Source: a virus. Taken from it: a stretch of DNA of 64,000 nucleotides. Under the pieces are notes generated by a model that saw nothing but the letters and a program-made list of their open reading frames with translations, did not search any database and was not told where the DNA came from. Made by a program: the position numbers and the translations under genes. Shown here piece by piece: positions 50,550 to 58,319 of this stretch. The stretch is from positions 1 to 64,000 of the IMG/VR virus record IMGVR_UViG_3300025769_000077, one strand, 5' to 3'. The stretch's first letter is position 1. Every line of letters begins with the position of its first letter.

Positions 50550-51378
50550 TATCGCACCATGGTTTATATTTGGACAACTAGTTGATGTCCTTTTATTAGA
50601 ACCAGACAATTTTACAGATTATTTTTTTACCTGTAAAGATTATGAAGTACCTTCAGATACAATTAGAAAGATTGTAGATAATGTTTATGCTAATTCACCA
50701 GAAGGTGAATTGAAAGATAAAGATATAGATACAGTACTTAATAATATCGATTGGTATAACAATTGGAAACCTGCAACTAGAAAGAAGAAAGTTATTGATG
50801 AAGGAACTACTTATTTCAACAATTTGAAAAGTGGTAAACTTATAGTTAAAGCTTCTGAAGTAAGATATGCAGGACAGTGTGTTGAGAAAATTAAATCAAA
50901 TCCTTATTGCTCTAGTTTATTGAATTCATTTGAACCTAAAGTTCAGATATATTTCAATTATAGAGATATAGATTGTAAAGCGGAACTTGATTTTATAGTA
51001 AGAATCAACAATACAATAATACCTGTTGATGTTAAAACAACAAGTAAAGGTATTTATGACTTTAAGTATAGTTTCTATAAATATAGATACGATGTACAAG
51101 CAGCATTCTACACCTTAGCATTGGAAAAACAATTTCCTGATGCTATAATTGCACCTTATGTTTTTATTGTGGTAGATAAAGATACACAGGATGTAATGGT
51201 CTTTGAAACAACAAAGAATGTTATTAAAGGTGGTAAAGAAGGATTCATGTCTAAAACCGGTAAAATATATGAAGGTTACGACAAAATGATTGACAGATAT
51301 ATATTTCATGAAGAGTTTGGATATGATTATCCAATGGAGTATATGGTCAATGGTGTTAGTACAATTGATTTAATATGA
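50449..51378 (+). CDS. PD-(D/E)XK exonuclease of RecE/RecB type
   Basis: A 309-residue nuclease. The start NQSSLKLLQADQDPLLFKK and FIFGQLVDVLLL resemble RecE-type exonucleases. The active site is CKAELDFIV (Asp) then VDVKTTSKG with the D-x-K pair, followed by a QxxxY-type helix YDVQAAFYTLAL. These enzymes chew 5' ends to make 3' tails for the annealing protein. Here the Sak4-like ATPase and SSB would be its partners. Confidence 0.75.
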   Translation: MTDYRKVDALNQSSLKLLQADQDPLLFKKERDPSIAPWFIFGQLVDVLLLEPDNFTDYFFTCKDYEVPSDTIRKIVDNVYANSPEGELKDKDIDTVLNNIDWYNNWKPATRKKKVIDEGTTYFNNLKSGKLIVKASEVRYAGQCVEKIKSNPYCSSLLNSFEPKVQIYFNYRDIDCKAELDFIVRINNTIIPVDVKTTSKGIYDFKYSFYKYRYDVQAAFYTLALEKQFPDAIIAPYVFIVVDKDTQDVMVFETTKNVIKGGKEGFMSKTGKIYEGYDKMIDRYIFHEEFGYDYPMEYMVNGVSTIDLI

Positions 51379-51905
51379 GAAGAACTAAAACTTATGGATT
51401 TTTACTACCTTTATTAAAAATAAGTAAATTATCTTTTCAAAACAGGGTAATAAATGCTTATTTAGGAGATGATGAGTTCGACGGAGATCCTACTTATCGT
51501 ATTTTTGTAGTTCACAGTAACTACCAAGATTCAAAGTTTTCCGAATGGGAAAACCAATTAATGAATTTAGATCATATTGTAGCAAGCTATGATATAAATG
51601 AATCACAACAGTGTGTCAAAGTATTTGACATACCTGAAGAATTCCATAGGGATTATGAAAAGTTTTTATCGGGGAAATATTCTGAAATGTCTTTAGCTGC
51701 ACAGAAAACAGTTGAATCATTTCATGGGGATAAATTCTATACAATGGTCTTTACTAAAGACCCTAAAAGAAAAGCTTATGTAGAAGCTTTAATAGGACAA
51801 AAAATAGGAAAACAAGAAGTACACAGTATACCCAATATACAACAAGAGACTCTAGATAAAGAAAAGAAAACAAAAATTAAAAATATATCACATGTTAAGT
51901 CATGA
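51375..51905 (+). CDS. hypothetical protein linked to the recombination nuclease
   Basis: A 176-residue alpha/beta protein starting in the ATGA of the nuclease stop. It contains YRIFVVHSNYQDSKFSEWENQLM, then VKVFDIPEEFHRDYEKFLSGKYS, then FYTMVFTKDPKRKAYVEALIGQ. The pattern of a short response domain followed by helices is conserved in style but not assigned. Confidence 0.5.
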   Translation: MRRTKTYGFLLPLLKISKLSFQNRVINAYLGDDEFDGDPTYRIFVVHSNYQDSKFSEWENQLMNLDHIVASYDINESQQCVKVFDIPEEFHRDYEKFLSGKYSEMSLAAQKTVESFHGDKFYTMVFTKDPKRKAYVEALIGQKIGKQEVHSIPNIQQETLDKEKKTKIKNISHVKS

Positions 51906-52602
51906 ATTTTATGAAAACAAGATTCATAAGAATTGGTTGTCTAAATACGATGACTTCTTCTTAGGTGACGACATGCAAAAAGCATTTAAAGACGTTGTAA
52001 CGGACGCAAAACAGTTTAAGATATATCCAAAGTCATTGGATATGTTTAACGCGTTTAAATACGATCCTAACAACGTTAAAGTCGTAATCTTAGGACAAGA
52101 CCCTTATCATAATTTTATGAATGGTAAAGCAGTAGCTCATGGTCTTTCCTTTTCGTATAAAAAAGCTTCTAATATAGATGCATACGAACCACCTTCTCTT
52201 CGTAATATACTTAGAGAAGTAGAAACAGATATTTATGATGGTATGCAATTAGTACCTGGAGATACTAATTTAACAAGGTGGGCTGAACAAGGAGTATTAC
52301 TTCTTAATACAGCATTAACCGTAAGAGCAGGTCAAGCAGGAAGTCATACAAATATTTGGAAAAAACCTATAAAGTTATTTATAGAACAATTTTCTAAAGA
52401 TAATCCACATGTTATATGGATGTTATGGGGAAATCATGCTAAATCATTTAAGGATATAATTACACCTGGTCATATACTTGAATCAGGTCATCCTTCTCCT
52501 TTATCAGCTAATAAAGGATTATGGTTTGGTAATAAGCATTTCAGTAAAGCAAATGATATAATAGAAAAGCAAAATGGAAAAGATTACATTATTAAGTGGT
52601 AG
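51892..52602 (+). CDS. ung: uracil-DNA glycosylase (family 1)
   Basis: A 236-residue enzyme with both family-1 signatures: LGQDPYHNF (catalytic Asp, residues near 64-72) and SGHPSPLS (minor-groove leucine loop, near 200). Other landmarks are GVLLLNTALTVR and IWMLWGNHAK. Removes uracil from DNA, protecting the replicating genome. Family-1 Ung genes recur in crAss-like phages. The gene overlaps both neighbours slightly. Confidence 0.92.
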   Translation: MLSHEFYENKIHKNWLSKYDDFFLGDDMQKAFKDVVTDAKQFKIYPKSLDMFNAFKYDPNNVKVVILGQDPYHNFMNGKAVAHGLSFSYKKASNIDAYEPPSLRNILREVETDIYDGMQLVPGDTNLTRWAEQGVLLLNTALTVRAGQAGSHTNIWKKPIKLFIEQFSKDNPHVIWMLWGNHAKSFKDIITPGHILESGHPSPLSANKGLWFGNKHFSKANDIIEKQNGKDYIIKW

Positions 52603-52936
52603 TGAATTAGTATTTGACAAACACATTACTCTCGTTGACAAGAACAACAACAAGACTAATTTAGGTTTTATTACCGGTGATACTTATTTTAAAAATGAAA
52701 AAGAATCTGGTAAACTTAAAAGACCTACTCTTGCTTGGACTGTATTAATGGAGATATATGAGAAGGTAAATCGTGTAGTATACGTTACTGATAAGTACAC
52801 ATATACTTTTGATAAACCAGCTCATGATAATCCTATTATTAGAACATATCAAGGAGAGAGAAAAATAGTAATTCCAATTAAAAATTTTAAAGTAGAAGAC
52901 AATGTTAAGGAAGCAAGTACAAGTAGTCAAGGTTAA
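52574..52936 (+). CDS. hypothetical protein
   Basis: 120 residues beginning inside the Ung gene. Beta-rich (ITLLSGSELVFDKHITLV, then GFITGDTYF, then VVYVTDKYTYTF) with a Lys-rich middle and a Ser/Thr tail. Small barrel possible. No motif recognised. Confidence 0.45.
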   Translation: MEKITLLSGSELVFDKHITLVDKNNNKTNLGFITGDTYFKNEKESGKLKRPTLAWTVLMEIYEKVNRVVYVTDKYTYTFDKPAHDNPIIRTYQGERKIVIPIKNFKVEDNVKEASTSSQG

Positions 52937-53120
52937 TACCATGGCTGATGGAACAGTTCGTCTAACCATAGACTTATTAAGTGGTGATGGAGATGACATG
53001 AAAACAGCTTATGAGATGATTAATGAGGGAGAAGTAACAATGATACTTACTCCTACTGAAACATTACCTCAAGCTATTATTGATGTAGGAAGAAGTTTAA
53101 GTGATGAAGAATCACACTAA
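52902..53120 (+). CDS. small hypothetical protein
   Basis: 72 residues. VQVVKVNTMADGTVRLTIDLLSGDGDDMK is a strand-rich start, then an acidic helical end (EMINEGEVTMILTP). Overlaps flanking genes by 35 and 17 nt. Confidence 0.45.
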   Translation: MLRKQVQVVKVNTMADGTVRLTIDLLSGDGDDMKTAYEMINEGEVTMILTPTETLPQAIIDVGRSLSDEESH

Positions 53121-53376
53121 GTTATACCTAGATACGTTTAATTATTCAACTGCAGATTGGATTCCGTGCGAAATGTGCGGATCCACTGCTGTTGATATTC
53201 ATCACATCGATGCAAGAGGACAAGGTGGAGATCCACAAGGTAAAAAAGATGTTATAGAAAATCTTATGGCAGTTTGTAGAAATTGTCACATCAAATATGG
53301 TGATAAAAAACAGTATAAACAATTATTAAAAGAAGTACATGGGAAATTCATGGAGAAGAAAATACGCAGAAGCTAA
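53104..53376 (+). CDS. HNH endonuclease
   Basis: 90 residues from ATG 53104 (GTG at 53101 is the alternative). Zinc ligands C-E-M-C (near residue 22-25) and CRNCH (near 58-62), and the core VDIHHIDARG with NLMAVCR completing the H-N-H. Small free-standing HNH enzymes act in packaging nicking, homing or repair. Set among repair genes away from terminase, so recombination or homing is more likely. Confidence 0.75.
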   Translation: MKNHTKLYLDTFNYSTADWIPCEMCGSTAVDIHHIDARGQGGDPQGKKDVIENLMAVCRNCHIKYGDKKQYKQLLKEVHGKFMEKKIRRS

Positions 53377-53476
53377 GAAAAAGTTTACGCGTGAGAATCG
53401 TGGTAGAAAAATAGTAATGAAAAAAGACAGAGATGATAACAGCCAAGGATCCAAACAATTTAAAGTGGGTGGTTAA
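53339..53476 (+). CDS. 45-residue basic protein
   Basis: MGNSWRRKYAEAKKKFTREN, then RGRKIVMKKDRDD. Very basic, suggestive of nucleic acid binding. Overlaps both neighbours by about 40 nt. Confidence 0.35.
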   Translation: MGNSWRRKYAEAKKKFTRENRGRKIVMKKDRDDNSQGSKQFKVGG

Positions 53477-53756
53477 TTTTAACCATCTTACTGATAGACA
53501 AAAAGCTGTAGTTGCTTACTATAATGCTATTGTACATTTTATGGGAAATACTCCTAATGATTCTACTTTAGGAGCTAAAATAAGAACATTATTTCAAGAA
53601 AAAGATGTAGTGGTATTAGGAAATAATTTATATAAAGAAAGTAAAACTCCTTGTACTTGTGAATGTCATTCATCTAATGAAACAATTGTTCATTTTACAG
53701 CATGTTGTAACAATGAAGAAGTAGTTACTTATTTACCTTTAAATGAAATAATATGA
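53433..53756 (+). CDS. cysteine-rich hypothetical protein
   Basis: 107 residues. Helical first half (LTDRQKAVVAYYNAIVHFM), then a CTCECH and ACCN cluster near residues 73-92 that could bind zinc. Ends in the ATGA of the next gene. Confidence 0.45.
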   Translation: MITAKDPNNLKWVVNFNHLTDRQKAVVAYYNAIVHFMGNTPNDSTLGAKIRTLFQEKDVVVLGNNLYKESKTPCTCECHSSNETIVHFTACCNNEEVVTYLPLNEII

Positions 53757-54136
53757 AAAAAATATACTTAGCAATACCTTATACTGGTATGGAAGAATCT
53801 GCTTATAAACAAGCAACTGAGATTACAGCATTGTTACTTAAATTAGGTAACTTAAATGTATTTAGTCCTATTACTCATTCACACCCTTTACATGCTGATT
53901 ACGGAGTAGAAGGTACATGGGATTTTTGGTCTAAGATTGATTACCAATTTATAGATTGGTGTGACGAAGTATGGGTAGTTCACCCTAGAGAAGGTTTATC
54001 TAAAGTATTTTCATCTACCGGTGTAACAGCTGAAGTTAAATATGCAGAAGAGAACAATAAACCTGTAAAGGTATTACACATAGAAACAGTAATTGAAATG
54101 CTTAGAATTAAAGAACAAATTGAACAAGATGAGTAA
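53753..54136 (+). CDS. DUF1937/DUF4406-type nucleoside 2-deoxyribosyltransferase-like protein
   Basis: A 127-residue Rossmannoid. KKIYLAIPYTGMEE at the start, FSPITHSH near 43-50, WSKIDYQFIDWCDEVWVV with the conserved Asp, and STGVTAEVKYAEENNKPV containing the probable catalytic Glu. This family moves or hydrolyses deoxynucleotide bases. It sits at the head of the nucleotide block. It overlaps the next gene by 8 nt. Confidence 0.65.
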   Translation: MKKIYLAIPYTGMEESAYKQATEITALLLKLGNLNVFSPITHSHPLHADYGVEGTWDFWSKIDYQFIDWCDEVWVVHPREGLSKVFSSTGVTAEVKYAEENNKPVKVLHIETVIEMLRIKEQIEQDE

Positions 54137-54440
54137 AGGAAGTAGATTCAATATTAATAAACCTAAATACTCTATTCTTAGTTTAAAAGAGTTAGAACCA
54201 GGTGTAAGAGTATTGGAATTTGGTGCAGAAAAATATTCAAGAGACAATTGGAAAAAAGGATTAAAGTTTTCTGAAATACTTGATTCTATGATGAGACATA
54301 TTTCTGCATTACAATCTGGTGAATGGTTTGACCAAGAATCAAAATTACCTCACATTGGTCACATCCAATGTAATGCTTTATTTTTGGGTTGCAAGAATAA
54401 CACGATAGATTTAAAATTTGAAGATGGAAACAGTATATAA
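54129..54440 (+). CDS. dATP/dGTP diphosphohydrolase-like protein (DUF5664 type)
   Basis: 103 residues from the ATG at 54129 (an upstream TTG at 54093 is less likely). The pattern KPKYSILSLKELEPG, then FGAEKYSRDNWKKGL, then MMRHISALQSGEWFDQES, then LPHIGHIQCNALFLG fits the all-alpha diphosphohydrolases related to MazG that trim dATP/dGTP pools. The metal ligands Glu/Asp/His are in place. Works with the other pool enzymes in this block. Confidence 0.65.
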   Translation: MSKGSRFNINKPKYSILSLKELEPGVRVLEFGAEKYSRDNWKKGLKFSEILDSMMRHISALQSGEWFDQESKLPHIGHIQCNALFLGCKNNTIDLKFEDGNSI

Positions 54441-54522
54441 ACGGGATAGTAAGGGTAAACTACGTTATCTTAAGGTTTATACAGAAGTGGTGAACAACAT
54501 GGTATGCTATCAAGGTAAATAG
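54424..54522 (+). CDS. 32-residue hypothetical protein
   Basis: METVYKRDSKGKLRYLKVYT, then EVVNNMVCYQGK. Starts inside the previous gene. The sequence looks like the start of a WYL/ATP-ligase-type OB strand, but is too short to identify. Confidence 0.35.
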   Translation: METVYKRDSKGKLRYLKVYTEVVNNMVCYQGK

Positions 54523-54529
54523 ATTTTTT

Positions 54530-55393
54530 ATGAATTACAAACATCAAAAAACAAAAACACTTACAATTAAAAATAATGGTAGGAGTAGCGATTTTGTTAC
54601 TCCTAATTTTATACTAGGTTGTGAAGGCGGATGTCAGTATTGTTACGTAGAAAGATGGAATAGACCATCTATTTACTTTAACAGTAACGTTGATCAAATA
54701 CTTCAGAGTATTAAAACTCATAGTGAGAGTTTAAGTCAAAAGCAACCAAATCAAGTAGATCCTAAATACTGGACTTACGATATTGGTTGTTCAACTGATG
54801 TTACTCTTTATTGGAATAAATATCCATTTGATAAAATTCTTAAGTACTTTAGGGATAATGGAATAAAATCTACATTCGCTACTAAGTATGTGAACAAGAA
54901 GATGTTAAGAGAAGCTCAAGCTAATGAGCAAAATCGAATAAGATTCAGTTTATCTCATGAACGTGTAAGAATGGGACTTGAACCTAAAACTACATCTATT
55001 CCATTACGTATTGATGCTGTAAATTATGCAGTTGAGCATGGTTGGGATACTCATCTTAATTTTAGTCCTATTGTTTACTTTTCGGGTTGGTTAGATCTTT
55101 ATCGAGAATTGTTTATAGATCTCGATAGAAATGTTATTAACAAGAAGAATGTAAAATGCGAATGTATTTTTCTTACTCATCATAAAGGACTTCATGAAAG
55201 AAACATTTTAGATCCTCAAAAAGCAAAATTTGAATCTGTTTTATGGAACGAGTCTATTCAACAAAATAAAGTTTCAAATTATGGTGGAGAAAATGTTCGA
55301 TACAAGTACATCTTAAAAAATGAGATGATTGAAGAATTTAAATTTCTTCATCAAGAACTTATACCATGGTGTGAAATAAGATACATTTTTTAA
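54530..55393 (+). CDS. radical SAM protein, spore photoproduct lyase-like
   Basis: A 287-residue protein with Cys31-x3-Cys35-x2-Cys38 (GCEGGCQYCYV), which binds a 4Fe-4S cluster. Preceding DFVTPNFILG and following NRPSIYF, then IGCSTDVTLYW, then LRFS/FSLSHE motifs match the spore photoproduct lyase/Rv2578c-type radical SAM group. Those enzymes repair or modify DNA. No C-terminal DNA-binding domain is obvious, so the substrate is unknown: a UV lesion, a base or tRNA. A hairpin (54580-54605) lies in the first codons. Confidence 0.7.
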   Translation: MNYKHQKTKTLTIKNNGRSSDFVTPNFILGCEGGCQYCYVERWNRPSIYFNSNVDQILQSIKTHSESLSQKQPNQVDPKYWTYDIGCSTDVTLYWNKYPFDKILKYFRDNGIKSTFATKYVNKKMLREAQANEQNRIRFSLSHERVRMGLEPKTTSIPLRIDAVNYAVEHGWDTHLNFSPIVYFSGWLDLYRELFIDLDRNVINKKNVKCECIFLTHHKGLHERNILDPQKAKFESVLWNESIQQNKVSNYGGENVRYKYILKNEMIEEFKFLHQELIPWCEIRYIF

Positions 55394-55420
55394 TGAAATT
55401 TTAATTAAGAGCTGAGATAG

Positions 55421-55603
55421 ATGAACGCTTATAAACTTAATTCTAAATCTAATTACTACATAAGATCTCTAATATGTAAACATTTTAACATTGGATTTTC
55501 TGAAGTCTATAGACAAATTAAAAGTATTGAAGTTAAAGAAGACATAATTGTAGAAACTAAAGACTTTGGTAAATACAAATTAATGTTAGAAAGATATGAG
55601 TAA
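55421..55603 (+). CDS. 60-residue hypothetical protein
   Basis: MNAYKLNSKSNYYIRSLICK, then FSEVYRQIKSIEVKEDIIVE. Small alpha/beta, overlapping the next gene by 8 nt. No motif. Confidence 0.4.
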   Translation: MNAYKLNSKSNYYIRSLICKHFNIGFSEVYRQIKSIEVKEDIIVETKDFGKYKLMLERYE

Positions 55604-55808
55604 AAGAGTACTAATTAAAGTACAAAATCCTGATAATAATCCTCCTCCAAAGAAGGGTTATTACCAAGGTATTGTAACAGTAGGTGATAAAAAATCTGTA
55701 GAAACAGTATATTGGACCGGTAAGATATTCACTCAAGAAGAGTGGAAGTCATGTAAAGTTATAGGATGGTTTAATGCTAGTGATATATTAGAAAAATATG
55801 CACCTTAA
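55596..55808 (+). CDS. 70-residue hypothetical protein (DUF551-like style)
   Basis: KVQNPDNNPPPKKGYYQGIV, then VYWTGKIFTQEEWKSCKVIGW. The PP-x-x-G-Y-Y and terminal G-W-F arrangement resembles the short DUF551-type proteins of phages. Function unknown. Confidence 0.45.
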   Translation: MSKRVLIKVQNPDNNPPPKKGYYQGIVTVGDKKSVETVYWTGKIFTQEEWKSCKVIGWFNASDILEKYAP

Positions 55809-56028
55809 CGAAGAAATTCTATTTATGGCATTTAGATATGCTTTAGGTAGACAAACATATGTAGTCAGTGATGTAGTTGAAACAATTATTAGAAATTGGG
55901 ATGAATTATCATCTAATGTACAACGCAGGATTAAAATGGAGATAGAAGAAGCTATATCAAAGAATATGGCTGGTCATGAAATGGATGTAAAAGAATGGAA
56001 AAAAATATTGAAATGTATTTTAAAATAA
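55798..56028 (+). CDS. 76-residue helical protein (all-alpha, phage-typical)
   Basis: LFMAFRYALGRQTYVVSDVVETIIRNWDEL followed by QRRIKMEIEEAISKNM. The FRYALGR-x-TYVV start followed by a W-x-x-L helix is a common phage small protein pattern. Overlaps the previous gene by 11 nt and the next by 16 nt. Confidence 0.5.
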   Translation: MHLNEEILFMAFRYALGRQTYVVSDVVETIIRNWDELSSNVQRRIKMEIEEAISKNMAGHEMDVKEWKKILKCILK

Positions 56029-56153
56029 TAGCATCAATAATTATTTTAATATGTTATTTTTTAATAGTTTTTGATGTAAATATTGATACTGAAGAAGGTT
56101 TTATTATTTATTACACAGTTAATTTTAAACGTAAAAGTTACAAGTTATGGTAA
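56013..56153 (+). CDS. 46-residue membrane micropeptide
   Basis: MYFKI, a hydrophobic span (IASIIILICYFLIVF), then DVNIDTEEGFIIYY. Overlaps both neighbours (16 and 7 nt). One membrane helix with an outside tail. Confidence 0.45.
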   Translation: MYFKIIASIIILICYFLIVFDVNIDTEEGFIIYYTVNFKRKSYKLW

Positions 56154-56821
56154 TATGGCATATTAGTGATACACATGGAATGCATAATTATTTAACTGTT
56201 CCTAAAGGAATAGATATGATTATTCACAGTGGAGATGCTTCTAATTATATGGATCCTATTATAAATCACAATGAAATGTGGGATTTTAAAGAATGGTGGA
56301 ACAATTTAGAAGTAAAGTATAAGATCTATGTAGCAGGTAATCATGACACAAGTATTGAAAAAGGAATATTTAGTAAAAATAATTTAGAAAACAATGATAA
56401 TTCTTTTTATCTTGAAAACGATGAAGTAGAGATAGAAGGATTAAAATTTTATGGTAGTCCTTATCAACCTTTATTTGGTAATTGGTCATTTCAAAGAGCT
56501 GATAATAAGTTATTTAAGATGTGGGAAAATATACCGGAAGATACTGATATTCTTATTACACATGGACCACCTAAAGGTATACTTGACTTAGCTGAAAAAC
56601 CTAACCATACTTTAGAATACTGTGGAGATAAACATTTATTTAATAGAGTGATAAAAATTAAACCTAAATACCATCTATTTGGACATATACATAATAATGG
56701 AAACCAAATAAATGTTGGTAAAAGAGTTTACAATGATATTACTTTTGTTAATTCAGCAGCAGTTACAGATAGAAAATTTGATTTAGGTATAACTTATCAT
56801 GGAACAACAATAGAATTATGA
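56147..56821 (+). CDS. calcineurin-like metallophosphoesterase
   Basis: A 224-residue enzyme with the full set of motifs: ISDTHG (D-x-H, residue 7-9), HSGDAS (G-D), VAGNHD (GNHD), ITHGPP and FGHIHN (G-H-x-H). Two metal ions in the active site. Members act on nucleotides, cyclic nucleotides or DNA ends. Here it sits among nucleotide-pool genes and could remove phosphates or cleave cyclic-nucleotide immune signals; substrate unknown. Confidence 0.85.
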   Translation: MVIWHISDTHGMHNYLTVPKGIDMIIHSGDASNYMDPIINHNEMWDFKEWWNNLEVKYKIYVAGNHDTSIEKGIFSKNNLENNDNSFYLENDEVEIEGLKFYGSPYQPLFGNWSFQRADNKLFKMWENIPEDTDILITHGPPKGILDLAEKPNHTLEYCGDKHLFNRVIKIKPKYHLFGHIHNNGNQINVGKRVYNDITFVNSAAVTDRKFDLGITYHGTTIEL

Positions 56822-57123
56822 GTATAAAAAATATAGTAAAGTTTAAAAAGCTTTTAAAAGAAGATGAAGAAGCTAAAGAATTTAATGAAAAACTTTATAA
56901 AGACGAATCAAGTTTTTATATGGACTATTTACTAAAAGATACTGTACAATTTAGTTTATGTTACATAAAAAATTATCACACTTTAGTATTACATAATCGT
57001 TACTCTTCACTAATTATTTTAGATGAAGAAGATAAGCAGTATTTTTTAAAAAAATATGTGACTCCTAAAGTACTTGAGTATGAAAGATTACAGAAAAAAT
57101 TAAATGATTTGAATGAAGATTAA
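56818..57123 (+). CDS. hypothetical protein
   Basis: 101 residues, charged helical start (KFKKLLKEDEEAKEFNEKLY), strands (FSLCYIKNYHTLVLHNRYSS), then a helical end. Starts in the ATGA of the phosphoesterase. Confidence 0.45.
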   Translation: MSIKNIVKFKKLLKEDEEAKEFNEKLYKDESSFYMDYLLKDTVQFSLCYIKNYHTLVLHNRYSSLIILDEEDKQYFLKKYVTPKVLEYERLQKKLNDLNED

Positions 57124-57126
57124 ATT

Positions 57127-57525
57127 ATGAAACAAACAGATTTAGAAGAAGTAAGAAAGTATAGGTTTTTTCAAGAATTTGATGAACCTATACTTTATGA
57201 ACCACATGATACAAATACAGGAGAATCTTTATTAATATATGGTATATTTCCTTATCACTCAGTTACTTTAATTGGAGATAAAGTTACTAACCACACTAGA
57301 GATGAATTTGCTGATATAGAATATCATTTAAGTAAGAATACTAAATATTTTATTACTAATAAATACTTAATAGTAGGAGATAAATATTGTATATATTGTC
57401 ATGATGGTCATGCTAGAAAAGGTGACTACACTAATATTAAAGATTATGACAATAGACATATAAGACCTATATATGTAGATGAAGATTGGAGTGAATATAA
57501 AAAGAAATTTAATTTAAAAAAATGA
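57127..57525 (+). CDS. hypothetical protein
   Basis: 132 residues. Acidic start, then ESLLIYGIFPYHSVTLIGDKV, then YIVGDKYCIYCHDGH-like turn with Cys/His pairs (YCIYCHDGHARKG) that could bind a metal. No family recognised. Confidence 0.45.
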   Translation: MKQTDLEEVRKYRFFQEFDEPILYEPHDTNTGESLLIYGIFPYHSVTLIGDKVTNHTRDEFADIEYHLSKNTKYFITNKYLIVGDKYCIYCHDGHARKGDYTNIKDYDNRHIRPIYVDEDWSEYKKKFNLKK

Positions 57526-57701
57526 GAACAATTTTAATTTTAGTACTTTATTTATTCCTTATTATAGGAGAAATAAGATGTATTGTGAAAGCAATACAAT
57601 GTAACTGGGAACCAATTGGTAAAGCAGAAGTAATTTATACTGGAGCAGCTTTAACCGGATTAGGTTCAATTATAGGATGGTTTAATATTGAAGACAAATA
57701 A
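57522..57701 (+). CDS. 59-residue two-span membrane protein
   Basis: MRTILILVLYLFLIIGEI is a first hydrophobic helix, then a polar loop with Cys and Trp, and TGAALTGLGSIIGWF a second. A holin-like topology of two short spans is possible, but such genes are numerous here and the context is metabolic. Confidence 0.45.
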   Translation: MRTILILVLYLFLIIGEIRCIVKAIQCNWEPIGKAEVIYTGAALTGLGSIIGWFNIEDK

Positions 57702-58226
57702 ATGGAAATCAAAGATTATCAAAAGATTATTGAGCAAACAGCTGTGTATCCGACAACAGTACATAACTTTGGATTAGCTTATGCATGGTTAGGTCTTATA
57801 GACGAGACTGATGAGTTTCTTAATTCTTTATCAGAAGAAGATGAAGATGCATCTATTAAAGAAATGGGTGATGTAATTTGGTACATTACTGCTATCTGTA
57901 AAGAATGTGATATTGAATTAGAAAATATAATGGAGTTAGTAGAAGATGAAGCTTTCTATATGTCTATAGATGAAGAAATAACTCCTATTCCTGGTTATAC
58001 CGGTAAAATCAAAAAGCATTACAGAGATAAGAAAGTAATTGATATTGAAGAACTTACTGAAGTATTAGCTCATCACATTCTAACTTTAGAGAATCAGTTT
58101 GAAGGAGTTTATGATGATGTGTTTGATTACTCAGACGTATTAAATAGAAACTACGACAAACTTATAGCTCGTAGAGCAACTAATACTCTTCACGGAGATG
58201 GTGATAATAGAGAATTAGAAGCTTAA
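57702..58226 (+). CDS. MazG-like nucleotide pyrophosphohydrolase
   Basis: A 174-residue protein. The N-terminal 75 residues match MazG-type all-alpha NTP-PPases: YAWLGLIDETDEFLNSLSEE with the E-x-x-E pair and IKEMGDVIWYI with the E-x-x-D metal motif. A C-terminal 90-residue extension is charged. Phage MazG-like enzymes clean dNTP pools or lower alarmones. It precedes the ribonucleotide reductase. Confidence 0.75.
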   Translation: MEIKDYQKIIEQTAVYPTTVHNFGLAYAWLGLIDETDEFLNSLSEEDEDASIKEMGDVIWYITAICKECDIELENIMELVEDEAFYMSIDEEITPIPGYTGKIKKHYRDKKVIDIEELTEVLAHHILTLENQFEGVYDDVFDYSDVLNRNYDKLIARRATNTLHGDGDNRELEA

Positions 58227-58277
58227 ATTTAATTGCGTCATTAATTTAGACTGAAGTTTTTAGTTTATTGGGAGTAG

Positions 58278-58299
58278 AAGGTACGGAAACGTACCTTTG
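58278..58299 (+). promoter_or_regulatory. promoter TACCTTTG embedded in an inverted repeat
   Basis: AAGGTACG-gaaa-CGTACCTT (58278-58297) is a perfect 8-bp inverted repeat; its right arm overlaps the -7 element TACCTTTG (58292-58299). The nrdJ-type ATG lies 21 nt later. An operator over the -7 element would let a regulator control the reductase. A stem with U tract is absent, so it is not a terminator. Confidence 0.55.
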
Positions 58300-58319
58300 C
58301 TATCCTTAAAAATTAATAA

